In this document: one piece after another, positions 7,610-15,808 of the stretch
Layout of the letters: each line of letters begins with the position of its first letter
Numbering within the stretch: position 1 is the stretch's first letter
Assembly: GCF_016598475.1 (NCBI RefSeq)
Contig: NZ_JAEMUX010000030.1
Span: 23,948-87,947, forward strand
From: Streptomyces adelaidensis
Lineage (GTDB): Bacteria > Actinomycetota > Actinomycetes > Streptomycetales > Streptomycetaceae
DNA: 64,000 nt
Direction of reading: 5' to 3'
Notes under the pieces: model-generated
What the model was told of the DNA's origin: nothing
The model's database searches: none
Seen by the model: only the letters and a program-made list of their open reading frames with translations
Translations under genes and position numbers: made by a program

Positions 7610-8821
7610 ATGATCCGACACACCCTGTCCTTCCGTTTCGCCGACGGAGTGGACGAGGCCACACGGGAGTCCGTGCTGGCCGAGCTGCGTACCTTTCCGG
7701 ACCGGTACCCGGCCATGCGCGGCTTCGTCCTCGGCGAGAACATCAGCACCCGCGACCAGACATTCACCCACACCTTGGCCGTCGACTTCGAGAGTCAGGA
7801 CGACCTGCTCGCCTATCTCGGCAGCGAGTCCCACGAGAGCTTCGTGCGCTCGCGCTGGCGGCCGGTCATCGCCCAACAGGCCATCACCTCGTTCGAGTTC
7901 GCCGAGCGTCCCTCGCTCACGGCAGGAAGGACACCGCCGGTGAGCACCCGCCCGCACGGCCCGTACGGCATGGAGTACGCCCGGATCGAAGTTCCGGACA
8001 TGCAGGCAACGATCGACTTCCTCGAGTACCACGTCGGGCTGCAGCTGGAGCGGCACACGGACGAGTACGCCTACCTGCGCGCCGACATCGAGCACCACGC
8101 GATCGAACTGATCCACGCCCCCGAGCGCACCGACGGGTGGACGACCGCGGTCGGCTACAGCGTCGAGAGCGAGGAGGTCCTCGAACAGCTGCACAAGAGC
8201 GTGCTCGACGCCGGACTCGAGGTGCTCGAACTGCAGGAGCGGCAGAAGGCGCTGTGCGACAACGGCTTCGCGGTGAAGGATCCCGACGGCCTCATCGTCG
8301 AGCTGTTCACGGAGTTCCAGGAGTACGCCGAGCCGCCGCACGTCGAGATCCGGCCGCTCGACCTGGTGCACCCCTTCATCGCCACCGCGAAGTTCGAGGA
8401 GTCGGTGGACTTCTACCAGAACGTCCTGCGGTTCCGGCCCTCGGACCACGTCGTCGGCTCGACCACGTTCTTCCGCTGTGAGGACCGCTACCACCACAGC
8501 CTCGCCATCCAGAAGAACACCGAACACTATGTCGCGCACCTGTGCTTCGCGATGAAGAGCCTCGACCACGTCATGCGGATGCGCGCCCGCGCGCTGTACA
8601 AGGGCGCGCCGATCGCCTCCGACATCGTCAACCACTCGGCGTCGACGTCGATCGCGTTCTACATGCACGACACCCGCTTCGGGCCGCGGTACGAACTGTG
8701 CGACCGGCACCGGGTGTTCACGCCGGAGGAGCACGAGACGCACCGGCCCCGCAGGATGCCGGCCGACCCGCGCAACATCGACGTGTGGCGTCCGGCTGCC
8801 GACGACTGGGGACGCTTTTGA
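7610..8821 (+). CDS. Dabb domain - extradiol ring-cleavage dioxygenase fusion
   Basis: 403-residue fusion. Residues 1-100 form a Dabb (stress-responsive A/B barrel) domain, starting MIRHTLSFRF. Residues from about 118 are a two-module vicinal-oxygen-chelate protein of the type I extradiol dioxygenase family. Likely Fe(II) ligands in the second module are H254 (LVHPFIA), H296 (RYHHSLAI) and E362 (PRYELC). It should cleave the catechol made from the Rieske product. A second start seems possible: GTG 7940 (residue 111) has a GGAAGGA ribosome site 9 bases upstream, so the dioxygenase may also be made without the Dabb part. The stop overlaps the next start (TTGA). Confidence 0.82.
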   Translation: MIRHTLSFRFADGVDEATRESVLAELRTFPDRYPAMRGFVLGENISTRDQTFTHTLAVDFESQDDLLAYLGSESHESFVRSRWRPVIAQQAITSFEFAERPSLTAGRTPPVSTRPHGPYGMEYARIEVPDMQATIDFLEYHVGLQLERHTDEYAYLRADIEHHAIELIHAPERTDGWTTAVGYSVESEEVLEQLHKSVLDAGLEVLELQERQKALCDNGFAVKDPDGLIVELFTEFQEYAEPPHVEIRPLDLVHPFIATAKFEESVDFYQNVLRFRPSDHVVGSTTFFRCEDRYHHSLAIQKNTEHYVAHLCFAMKSLDHVMRMRARALYKGAPIASDIVNHSASTSIAFYMHDTRFGPRYELCDRHRVFTPEEHETHRPRRMPADPRNIDVWRPAADDWGRF

Positions 8822-9978
8822 GACAGCAGTTGCTCGACGTCCTGCACCTGCTCGACGCGCTCCCCGCCCCACGCGGCGGGGAGCGCACGGCGGCCCACCG
8901 GTTGCGCGCCTGGTGCGCCGATCGGTGGCCGCACGTCGAGTGGCAGGTGCTGGAGCACGGCTCCGCGGGCGGCAGCCTGGTCGCCACCCGCGGATCCGGG
9001 CCGCTGCTCTACTCCCACCTCGACACCTCGCTGGACGAGGGAGGTGCGGCCAACCGGCTCGTCACCGGTGACGACGCGCCCGTCGGTCCGCTCACCGTGG
9101 ACGGCGACACGGTGAGCGGCTTCGGTCTCGGGGTCGCCCGCGGGCCCGCGGCCGCCGCGCTGGTCGCCTTCGCCGAGGCAGGTGCCGGGCGGCTCCTGCT
9201 CGCGGGCTCCGGGACGCACCGCCGCACGAGCGCGATCACCGGTCTGGAGGCGTACACCGACGCCTACCCGCTGCCACCCTCGGCGATCGTGGCCAAGTGC
9301 GGCCCGCCGACGGTGCTGTGGCACGAGCCCGGCGCGTTCTACCTGACCGTCCGGGTGACCGGACGCTCCGGGGCCGCGATGGTGGCGGAATCCGCCACGC
9401 CACCCGGGGGAGTCGTCGCTCAGGCCGGCATCGTCCTGGACGAACTGGCACGCTGGCGCACGGCCTACCTGGCCGCCGATCCCCGGGTGGGGCAGACCGG
9501 CCGGGCGTGCGGTATCGGAGCGATCAGCGGGGGATGGCCGGACAAGCCGGACCTGCTGCCGGCTCGACTGCGGATCGATCTGTACGTCGTCGTCGGTGAC
9601 CAGGTGGAGCCGAAGGCGCTGGCGGCCGAGCTGACCGACCGGCTGCGGGCGCGGTGCGCGGCGTCGGTACTGCGTGATTGCAACATCGAGGTGGAGGCCG
9701 AGCCGGTCGCGTCCGCCGCGGCCACGCCGGCCGACGCCCCGGTGGTGACGGCCGTCCGAGCGGTGTGGCTCGACGAGTTCGGTACACAGCCGCCGCCGAT
9801 CACCGGATGGACCGGCTCGACCGACGGCGTCGCCCTGCGCGCTCGCGGCGTCGACACCGTCCGCCTCGGCCCGCGGGCGAGGCCGGCCACCGACGAACCG
9901 CGTCGCGACGCCATGTCGTTGACGGAGCTGACCGCCTTCGCGCGCATGTACCGAAGGCTCTTGACCGAACCGGGCTAG
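8818..9978 (+). CDS. M20-peptidase-like protein, metal site mostly lost
   Basis: 386 residues from a TTG start that overlaps the dioxygenase stop (TTGA), with GGGGA upstream. The fold resembles M20/ArgE/DapE amidohydrolases: LLYSHLDTS (H67, D69) fits the first metal motif, and GSTDGVALRARGVDTVRLGP fits the C-terminal end. The other metal and catalytic positions do not fit. The usual GxGxxDxKGG is GFGLGVARGP, the catalytic Glu-Glu pair is replaced by THRR, and the later Glu and dimer-domain His are absent. It is therefore either non-catalytic or has a different chemistry. Placement as last gene of the oxygenase operon suggests a role in that pathway. Confidence 0.7.
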   Translation: MRQQLLDVLHLLDALPAPRGGERTAAHRLRAWCADRWPHVEWQVLEHGSAGGSLVATRGSGPLLYSHLDTSLDEGGAANRLVTGDDAPVGPLTVDGDTVSGFGLGVARGPAAAALVAFAEAGAGRLLLAGSGTHRRTSAITGLEAYTDAYPLPPSAIVAKCGPPTVLWHEPGAFYLTVRVTGRSGAAMVAESATPPGGVVAQAGIVLDELARWRTAYLAADPRVGQTGRACGIGAISGGWPDKPDLLPARLRIDLYVVVGDQVEPKALAAELTDRLRARCAASVLRDCNIEVEAEPVASAAATPADAPVVTAVRAVWLDEFGTQPPPITGWTGSTDGVALRARGVDTVRLGPRARPATDEPRRDAMSLTELTAFARMYRRLLTEPG

Positions 9979-10305
9979 CCCGGCCGGTCGCCGACGGCGG
10001 ACCGGTCGGGCAGCACGACGGCGGACCGGGCCCCGCCCGGGCCAGAAGTGCCGGCGTTCTCCTGCGAAGGCCGACCGCTGATGCGGGCGCCGCCGAGACG
10101 AGTGCCTGCTCGACCGCGGGCCGGACGTCGTGGGTCCCGGTCGTGGTGCCCCTCCATCCCCGTGCGCCCGGCCCCGTCAGCGAGGCGAGCGACGTCGAGA
10201 CGGCCGAGCGGCCTCAAGACATCAGAGCCACTGGTGAACTCGAGTTCGCCAGGGCGCGACCTCATACGTAGGGCACGGATGCCCTGAAAGGAAGTGGACG
10301 GGACG
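9979..10305. other. Intergenic region with a small hairpin before the CoA-transferase genes
   Basis: No gene was recognised here although several frames are open, as is common in GC-rich DNA. The only structure seen is GGGCA-CGGA-TGCCC at 10271-10284, immediately before the ribosome site of the CoA-transferase subunit A gene. Confidence 0.5.
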
Positions 10306-11081
10306 ATGGACAAAGTCATCGCCTCAGCCCCCGAAGCCGTGGCGGACGTCCCTGACGGGGCCTCCCTGACAGTCGGCGGCTTTGGTTTGAGCGGGGTCCC
10401 GGACATCTTGATCCAGGCCCTGTACGACACCGGTGTGACAGGACTGGACGTGTTCTCGAACAACTGCGGCGCCCTGGACTCCGGCCTCGCCGTGCTCCTC
10501 GCCGCAGGCCGGATCGCGCGGGTGACCGGCAGCTATATCGGCGGCAACCAGGAGTTCGCCCGTCAGTACCTGGGCGGCGAGATCGAGCTGGAGCTGATCC
10601 CCCAGGGCACGCTCGCCGAGCGACTGCGGGCCGGGGGCTGCGGCATACCGGCCTTCTACACCCCGGCCGGCGTCGGCACCCTGGTCGCCGACGGCGGCCT
10701 GCCGTGGCGGTACGACGGTGACGGCGGCATCGCCGTCGCCTCACCGCCCAAGGAGGTCCGCGAGTTCGCGGGCGGTGACTACGTCCTGGAGCGCGGGATC
10801 ACCACCGACTTCGCCCTGGTACGGGCGGCGAAGGGGGACCGCTACGGCAACCTGGTGTTCAGCAAGTCCGCCCGCAACTTCAACCCGCTGGCGGCCATGG
10901 CCGGCCGCATCACGATCGCCGAGGTCGAGGAGCTGGTCGAGCCGGGCGGCATCGACCCGGACCAGGTCCATCTGCCGGGCATCTTCGTGCAGCGAGTGGT
11001 GGCCCTCAGCCCCGACCAGGCCGCCGACAAGAAGATCGAGAAGCTGACAGCCATCCCCAGGGACCGGGAGGTGCGGGCCTG

Positions 11082-11082
<1 letters not shown>
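10306..11082 (+). CDS. pcaI: 3-oxoacid/3-oxoadipate CoA-transferase, subunit A
   Basis: 258-residue family I CoA-transferase alpha subunit with the glycine-rich GGFGLSGVP motif near residue 25 and NNCGALDSGLAVLL, GSYIGGNQEFARQYL and GVGTLVADGG blocks. ATG 10306 is preferred to GTG 10294 because the AAAGGAAG ribosome site overlaps the latter. It moves CoA from succinyl-CoA to 3-oxoadipate or a similar acid. It overlaps subunit B by one base (TGATG). PcaL lies 3.4 kb downstream, so a beta-ketoadipate role is likely but not proven; a generic SCOT role is the alternative. Confidence 0.85.
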
Positions 11083-11738
<656 letters not shown>

Positions 11739-11768
11739 ACGGGAACGTCGCCGATGCTGTCGGCACCC

Positions 11769-11825
11769 CGACCGCCCGGTACGGCGGCGCGCTGCTCGTA
11801 GGTGTGCCGCCGTACCGGGCGGTCG
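11769..11825 (+). terminator. Strong hairpin after the CoA-transferase genes
   Basis: Perfect 20-bp inverted repeat: arms 11769-11788 and 11806-11825, 17-base loop, followed by TTTCA. It starts 31 bp after the subunit B stop. The long perfect stem is well above a typical terminator. Confidence 0.8.
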
Positions 11826-11966
11826 TTTCATGGAGAGGTTCTGCTGGCCCCAGTGGGGTTCGGGCCTGGCGGAGGTGATCCGTGGGTCGCCGGCCCCCGC
11901 GATGTCTGATCGCCGACGCTGTTGCCTGCCGGTCTCGCGGCACCGGTTCCTGACGGACTTCTTCGG

Positions 11967-12028
11967 CCGGACAGAAAACCGCCGCAGCCATGCGTCGGCA
12001 TGGCTGCGGCGGTGGGGAAACTGTCCGG
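11967..12028 (-). terminator. Nested terminator of the TauD-like gene
   Basis: Inner perfect 15-bp stem (arms 11979-11993 and 11998-12012, loop GTCG), followed on the minus strand by TTTTCTGT. An outer 8-bp pair CCGGACAG/CTGTCCGG (11967-11974 and 12021-12028) encloses it. It lies 64 bp after the stop of the minus-strand TauD-like gene. Confidence 0.8.
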
Positions 12029-12091
12029 TCGTGCGCGACGGCCGTCGAAACGGCGCGGCGCGTTCAGGGCGCCCCGGTGCGAGCGGTGGTG

Positions 12092-13165
12092 TCACACTCC
12101 CCAGTCGTCGTTGACGGTGACCGCGTCGGCGATACGGAACCGGCCGCCAGGCACCAGCGGCGTCGTGGGCTCACCCAACTCGACGACGTGCTTGCCGAAC
12201 TTGGGAGCCAGCGGGCGGCCGACGTCCCGCTTGAGCCACAGACGCAGCAGATGCCGACGACGCTCAGGCTCCGGGTGGTCGACGTAACTGGTGCGTGAGT
12301 GCAGCGCGGCGTAGTTGAGCAGCCACTGCACGTCCCCCGGCTGGAAATCCATGTCGATCGGCAGGCCCGGCTCCTGCGAGATCTCGTCGAAGAGGTTGAT
12401 GGCCGCGACCTGGTCGGGCGTCAGTTGCGGGACACCGGGGTACTCCTGGGCGCTGAAGATCATCGAGTTGCCCGCGTAGGTGCTGAAGACTCCGTCGACG
12501 TAGCCGATGATCGGCGAGGTGTACGTCAGTTCCGGAGAGTCGGGGTCCTGACGCCGCCAGTCCCAGTGGTACGTGTCGAAGAGCCGAGGAGCGAGGTCCG
12601 GCCGGCGGCGCAGCATCTCGTTGTAGATCGTGGTGCCGCTGACCAGGCTGGAGGCTCCACCCTCCTTGGCGCCGCGCAGGCACATGAGGGCGACGACGTC
12701 GGAGCTGTCCGAGTGGAACGGCAGCCGGTCCCGTACGCGGGAGGGCAGAGCCCCCTCGTCGGACAACGTCTTGTTGGAGGTGGCGATCACGTGGTCGAGC
12801 AGGTCCCCCCGCTGGTTCTGCCCGATCGGCTGGCCCAGGTGCAGTCCCATGACGAAGAAGACGGCGGCGGCCATGGCGTCGCCGTACTCCTCGGTGCGCA
12901 GGCCGCGCACCAGGACGAAGCCGCGTCCGGCGTCCATCTGGGCTGCGCACTCCTCGTTGAGTGCGCAGCAGGCGTCGAACGGGTAGTCGGCGGCGGTGAC
13001 GGTGCGCAGGTCGGGGTTCTCGGCGACGAAGCGCCGTCCCAGCGCCTCCAGCTCAGCGCGCTCGGCGTCGCTGAGCACGTAGATCCATGCGGTGGACCTC
13101 GACAACTCCTCGCCGCGCCAGGCGGACGGCCCGGAGATCGGCTGAAGGCCGACAGTGGTGGTCAT
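12092..13165 (-). CDS. TauD/TfdA-like Fe(II)/2-oxoglutarate dioxygenase
   Basis: 357-residue oxygenase. ATG 13165 is selected because GAGGAG stands 8 bases upstream; the frame is open to 13279. The iron facial triad is visible as HxD in LPFHSDSSDVVAL and the distal His in NYAALHSRTSYVDH, with the 2-oxoglutarate Arg in RRRHLLRLWLKR. The family hydroxylates or cleaves small acids (taurine, aryloxyacetates, clavaminate-type substrates). It is preceded by a 46-residue ORF and a good promoter carrying the same 9-bp words as the Rieske promoter, so it probably belongs to the same regulon. Confidence 0.85.
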   Translation of the reverse strand: MTTTVGLQPISGPSAWRGEELSRSTAWIYVLSDAERAELEALGRRFVAENPDLRTVTAADYPFDACCALNEECAAQMDAGRGFVLVRGLRTEEYGDAMAAAVFFVMGLHLGQPIGQNQRGDLLDHVIATSNKTLSDEGALPSRVRDRLPFHSDSSDVVALMCLRGAKEGGASSLVSGTTIYNEMLRRRPDLAPRLFDTYHWDWRRQDPDSPELTYTSPIIGYVDGVFSTYAGNSMIFSAQEYPGVPQLTPDQVAAINLFDEISQEPGLPIDMDFQPGDVQWLLNYAALHSRTSYVDHPEPERRRHLLRLWLKRDVGRPLAPKFGKHVVELGEPTTPLVPGGRFRIADAVTVNDDWGV

Positions 13166-13279
13166 GATGGTGCGCTCCTCGAAAATGCGGTGAAAGCCCG
13201 TGGGCGAAGACCCGACGGACGACGAAGCTCTCGGTGCGGCGGGTGTTCGTCGCTCGGCGACGAACGGCACTCGGAACAC

Positions 13280-13420
13280 TCAGAACGGGGTCTGAGGCTC
13301 GCCGGCGGCCGTACCGGGGCGCAGTCCTTCCCGTGGCGGGAAGTAGCTGAGCGGCTCGTCATAGGTTCGGCGGCCAGCGCACGACACGAGCAGAACGCCG
13401 ATCAGGGCGACTGTCTCCAT
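13280..13420 (-). CDS. Small hypothetical protein, 46 residues
   Basis: Short frame upstream of the TauD-like gene on the same strand. An AAAGGACGG ribosome site stands 7 bases before ATG 13420. The predicted peptide has a hydrophobic N-terminal stretch (VALIGVLLVSCAG) that ends in a lipobox-like LVSC, then a polar tail with EPLSYFPPREG. The start lacks the positive charge of normal lipoprotein signals. It may be a membrane peptide, or a leader controlling the downstream oxygenase (115 bp gap). No family recognised. Confidence 0.5.
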   Translation of the reverse strand: METVALIGVLLVSCAGRRTYDEPLSYFPPREGLRPGTAAGEPQTPF

Positions 13421-13450
13421 GCTGGTTCCGTCCTTTCGAGAAGTGCCTCA

Positions 13451-13479
13451 ACCGTAGGTGAGAGCAGAATGCGAGTCAA
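13451..13479 (-). promoter_or_regulatory. Sigma-70-type promoter for the small ORF and TauD-like gene
   Basis: Minus strand TTGACT (13474-13479), 17-base spacer, TACGGT (13451-13456), about 30 bp before the small ORF start. This is one of the best consensus matches in the window. Confidence 0.7.
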
Positions 13480-13501
13480 TAGGCGTGACGATGTCTCGTA
13501 T
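13469..13501. promoter_or_regulatory. Candidate IclR sites over the TauD-like promoter
   Basis: ATGCGAGTC on the plus strand at 13469-13477 overlaps the -35 hexamer, and ATACGAGAC on the minus strand lies at 13493-13501 just upstream of it. Both match words in the Rieske/ferredoxin promoter. The inverted arrangement could hold a dimer. Inferred. Confidence 0.45.
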
Positions 13502-13601
13502 TGCAGTACACGCGCGTCGTCTGTTCCGCCGCACCCGTCCAGGCGAGTGGGAGCAGGCCCGCCGCCTGCCAGGCGGAAGAGGAAGCGCCGGGTCCGCTGT
13601 C

Positions 13602-13825
13602 ACCGCCGGGCTGTTCGCCGGTCCGTACATTGCGTAGGTCGTCGCGGGACTGGTGGGCGAAGACGAGACGGCCGTCCTGGTGGACCCGATGGTGACCACC
13701 GGGGCCCGGTCGCCGATCTTGCCGCCCATGGCCTGGCATTGGTCGAACAGTTCGCTGCCGGGTTCGTTCTGGACGCCGAGCCAGGTCTGGTCGTCCCCGC
13801 CGTGCACGACGACATCGAGCCGGCC
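13602..13825 (-). pseudogene. Remnant of a beta-propeller (PLL/tachylectin-like, DUF346-type) protein
   Basis: Two minus-strand frames joined exactly at 13685 give a continuous repeat pattern. The first half is GRLDVVVHGGDDQTWLGVQ, then MGGKIGDRAPVVTIG. After the frame change comes HQDGRLVFAHQSRDDLRNV and a PGG end. The alternating DGRL-V-F, Q-PG and GG-x-P-V blocks are those of secreted or sugar-binding beta-propellers with repeated DGRLEVF units. No start or stop context is left, so this is a fragment with a frameshift. Confidence 0.5.
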
Positions 13826-14023
13826 GACCTGGCCGAGGGTGGGCCCCCGGCGTGTCTTGGTAGTGCCGGCGAGGCGGCGTTCGCCGGTCCAGCTCATGCA
13901 GGCGTTGTCCTGTGCGCACCCCGTAGTGAGAGCTGCCGCAACCTGGGATGGCTTGCAGGGGGCTGTCACGGAAGGGACGGCGTGAGCCGGGCGGTCTGCC
14001 GACAGAGCGACTTGCCGAGCCGC

Positions 14024-14403
14024 ATGCCCAGCAAGATCGAGGTGGGCCCGGAGTCCGGCCGCCGGCTGTGGACCGGTAGCTGTAATCGGGAGGGCCCGTC
14101 CGGCTACGGCACCGTCGCCTCCAGGGGAAGACGCAACTCGTTCACCGTGTGGTGTTCAAGCTGCTGGTTGGGGAGATCTCGGAAGGCTTTCAGGTGAGTC
14201 ACGCCGAGCCACGGGCACCCCACCACACTCGATGGTGCAATCCGCATCACCTGGAATCCGTGACGGGGGAGGAAGCTCTTCGGTGCCGGGACTGGGATAG
14301 GGCATGCGCCCGCAGGACCCACTGCCCAAACGGTCACGAGTACACGTCGGTGAACACGCACCACGACCCCCCCGGGCTTTCGGCAGTGCCGGGCCTGCCG
14401 TAG
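14024..14403 (+). pseudogene. Frameshifted HNH endonuclease remnant
   Basis: First frame: MPSKIEVGPESGRRLWTGSC ... GYGTVAS, matching the conserved GCW-x-WTG and GYG start of phage-type HNH nucleases. After a one-base shift near 14123 the second frame continues LVHRVVFKLLVGEISEGFQV, then SHA ... WCNPHHLESVTGEEA and a C-terminal CARRTHCPNGHEY knuckle. The first Cys of GCW is changed and the segment between the HNH His and CNPHHL is altered, so it is unlikely to be active. Such genes are mobile and often sit between phage or chromosomal genes. Confidence 0.65.
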
Positions 14404-14474
14404 CGAGAGAGACAAGAGCCGTTAGGTTTGGGACCCGCATGTGAGATCCCGTGAGAGATGAGAGGGTCTGACGG

Positions 14475-15773
14475 GTGAGCGAGACACTACCGAACACCCT
14501 GCAATACCGCTTTGACGGGCCAGAAGACGCCCCAGTCCTGATCCTGGGCCCTTCGCTCGGTACCACATGGCACATGTGGGACCGGCAGATCCCCGAACTG
14601 GCCAAGCAGTGGCGGATCTTCCGCTTCGACCTGCCCGGCCACGGCGGCGCGCCCGCGTACCCCGGCGGATCGGTCACCGAACTGGCGTCCCGGCTGCTGG
14701 CCACGCTCGACGCCGTCGGCGTACAGCGCTTCGGCTACGCCGGCTGCGCGCTCGGCGGCGCCATCGGGACCGAGCTGGCGCTGCGTCATCCCGAGCGCAT
14801 CGCCTCGCTCGCGCTGATCGCCGCCTCGCCCCGCTTCGGCACGGCCGACGAGTTCCGCCAGCGCGGAGTGATCGTACGGACGAACGGTCTCGACCCGATC
14901 GCCCGTACGTCCCCGGACCGCTGGTTCACCGCCGGGTTCGCGGCGGCGCAGCCCGCGATCACCGAGTGGGCCGTGCAGATGGTCCGCACCACCGACCCCG
15001 GCTGCTACATCGCCTCCTGCGAGGCGCTCGCCTCGTTCGACGTGCGCACCGAACTCGGCCGGATCGGCGTCCCCACCCTCGTCCTCGTCGGCTCCGACGA
15101 CCAGGTCACCGGCCCGGCCGAGGCCCGCACCCTCGTCGCGGGCATCCCGGACGCCCGTCTCGCCGTCGTCCCCGGCGCCTCGCACCTCGTCCCGGTCGAA
15201 CAGCCCGCGGCGGTCACCGACCTCCTCGTGCGCCACTTCTCCACGGCCTGGCAGCCCGCCTACGACTCGACCACCGGCCAGGTCGCCATCCCTGCGGCCC
15301 CGGTCAAGCCGGCCATCGCCGCCGTCCCGCCGCAGACCGGGCCGGTCGCCGAGATCGCCCCGGCCGCCGCCCAGCCCGAGGCGATGGGCAGACCGGACCC
15401 GTACGACGCCGGACTCAAGGTCCGCCGCGAGGTGCTGGGCGATGCGCACGTCGACCGGGCGCTGGCCACGGCGGACGAGTTCTCCGGCGACTTCCAGGAG
15501 TTCATCACCCGCTACGCCTGGGGCGAGATCTGGGACCGGCCAGGCCTCGACCGGCGCTCCCGCAGCTGCGTCACGCTGACCGCCCTCGTCGCCGGCGGAC
15601 ACCTGGACGAACTCGCCTTCCACACCCGCGCCGCCCTCCGTAACGGCCTCACCCCCAACGAGATCAAGGAAGTCCTCCTCCAGGCCGCCGTCTACTGCGG
15701 CGTACCGGCCGCGAACAGCGCGTTCAGGGTGGCCCAGCAGGTCATCCGCGAGGAGACCACCCCCGAGGAGTGA
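14475..15773 (+). CDS. pcaL: PcaL: 3-oxoadipate enol-lactonase / 4-carboxymuconolactone decarboxylase fusion
   Basis: 432 residues. The N-terminal alpha/beta hydrolase domain (1-260, PcaD-like) is joined by an Ala/Pro linker (about 275-310) to a CMD domain (320-432, PcaC-like: YDAGLKVRREVLGDAHVDRA ... LTALVAGGHLDELAFHTRAALRNGLTPNEIKEVLLQAAVYCGVPAAN). It catalyses two steps of the protocatechuate branch of the beta-ketoadipate pathway. Unusually, the nucleophile elbow reads GCALGG: the expected Ser (position 92) is Ala, with Cys at 91. The Asp (GSDDQVTG) and His (GASHLVP) positions are kept. GTG start with GAGAGGG upstream. The CMD half looks complete. Confidence 0.88.
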   Translation: MSETLPNTLQYRFDGPEDAPVLILGPSLGTTWHMWDRQIPELAKQWRIFRFDLPGHGGAPAYPGGSVTELASRLLATLDAVGVQRFGYAGCALGGAIGTELALRHPERIASLALIAASPRFGTADEFRQRGVIVRTNGLDPIARTSPDRWFTAGFAAAQPAITEWAVQMVRTTDPGCYIASCEALASFDVRTELGRIGVPTLVLVGSDDQVTGPAEARTLVAGIPDARLAVVPGASHLVPVEQPAAVTDLLVRHFSTAWQPAYDSTTGQVAIPAAPVKPAIAAVPPQTGPVAEIAPAAAQPEAMGRPDPYDAGLKVRREVLGDAHVDRALATADEFSGDFQEFITRYAWGEIWDRPGLDRRSRSCVTLTALVAGGHLDELAFHTRAALRNGLTPNEIKEVLLQAAVYCGVPAANSAFRVAQQVIREETTPEE

Positions 15774-15808
15774 GGGCGGTGATCGACGGCCGCAGGCAGG
15801 ATGGACCC

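Noticed and set aside
9979..10305. Possible small gene or regulator remnant on either strand
   Set aside because: Open frames exist, but none has a ribosome site, conserved motif or convincing composition.
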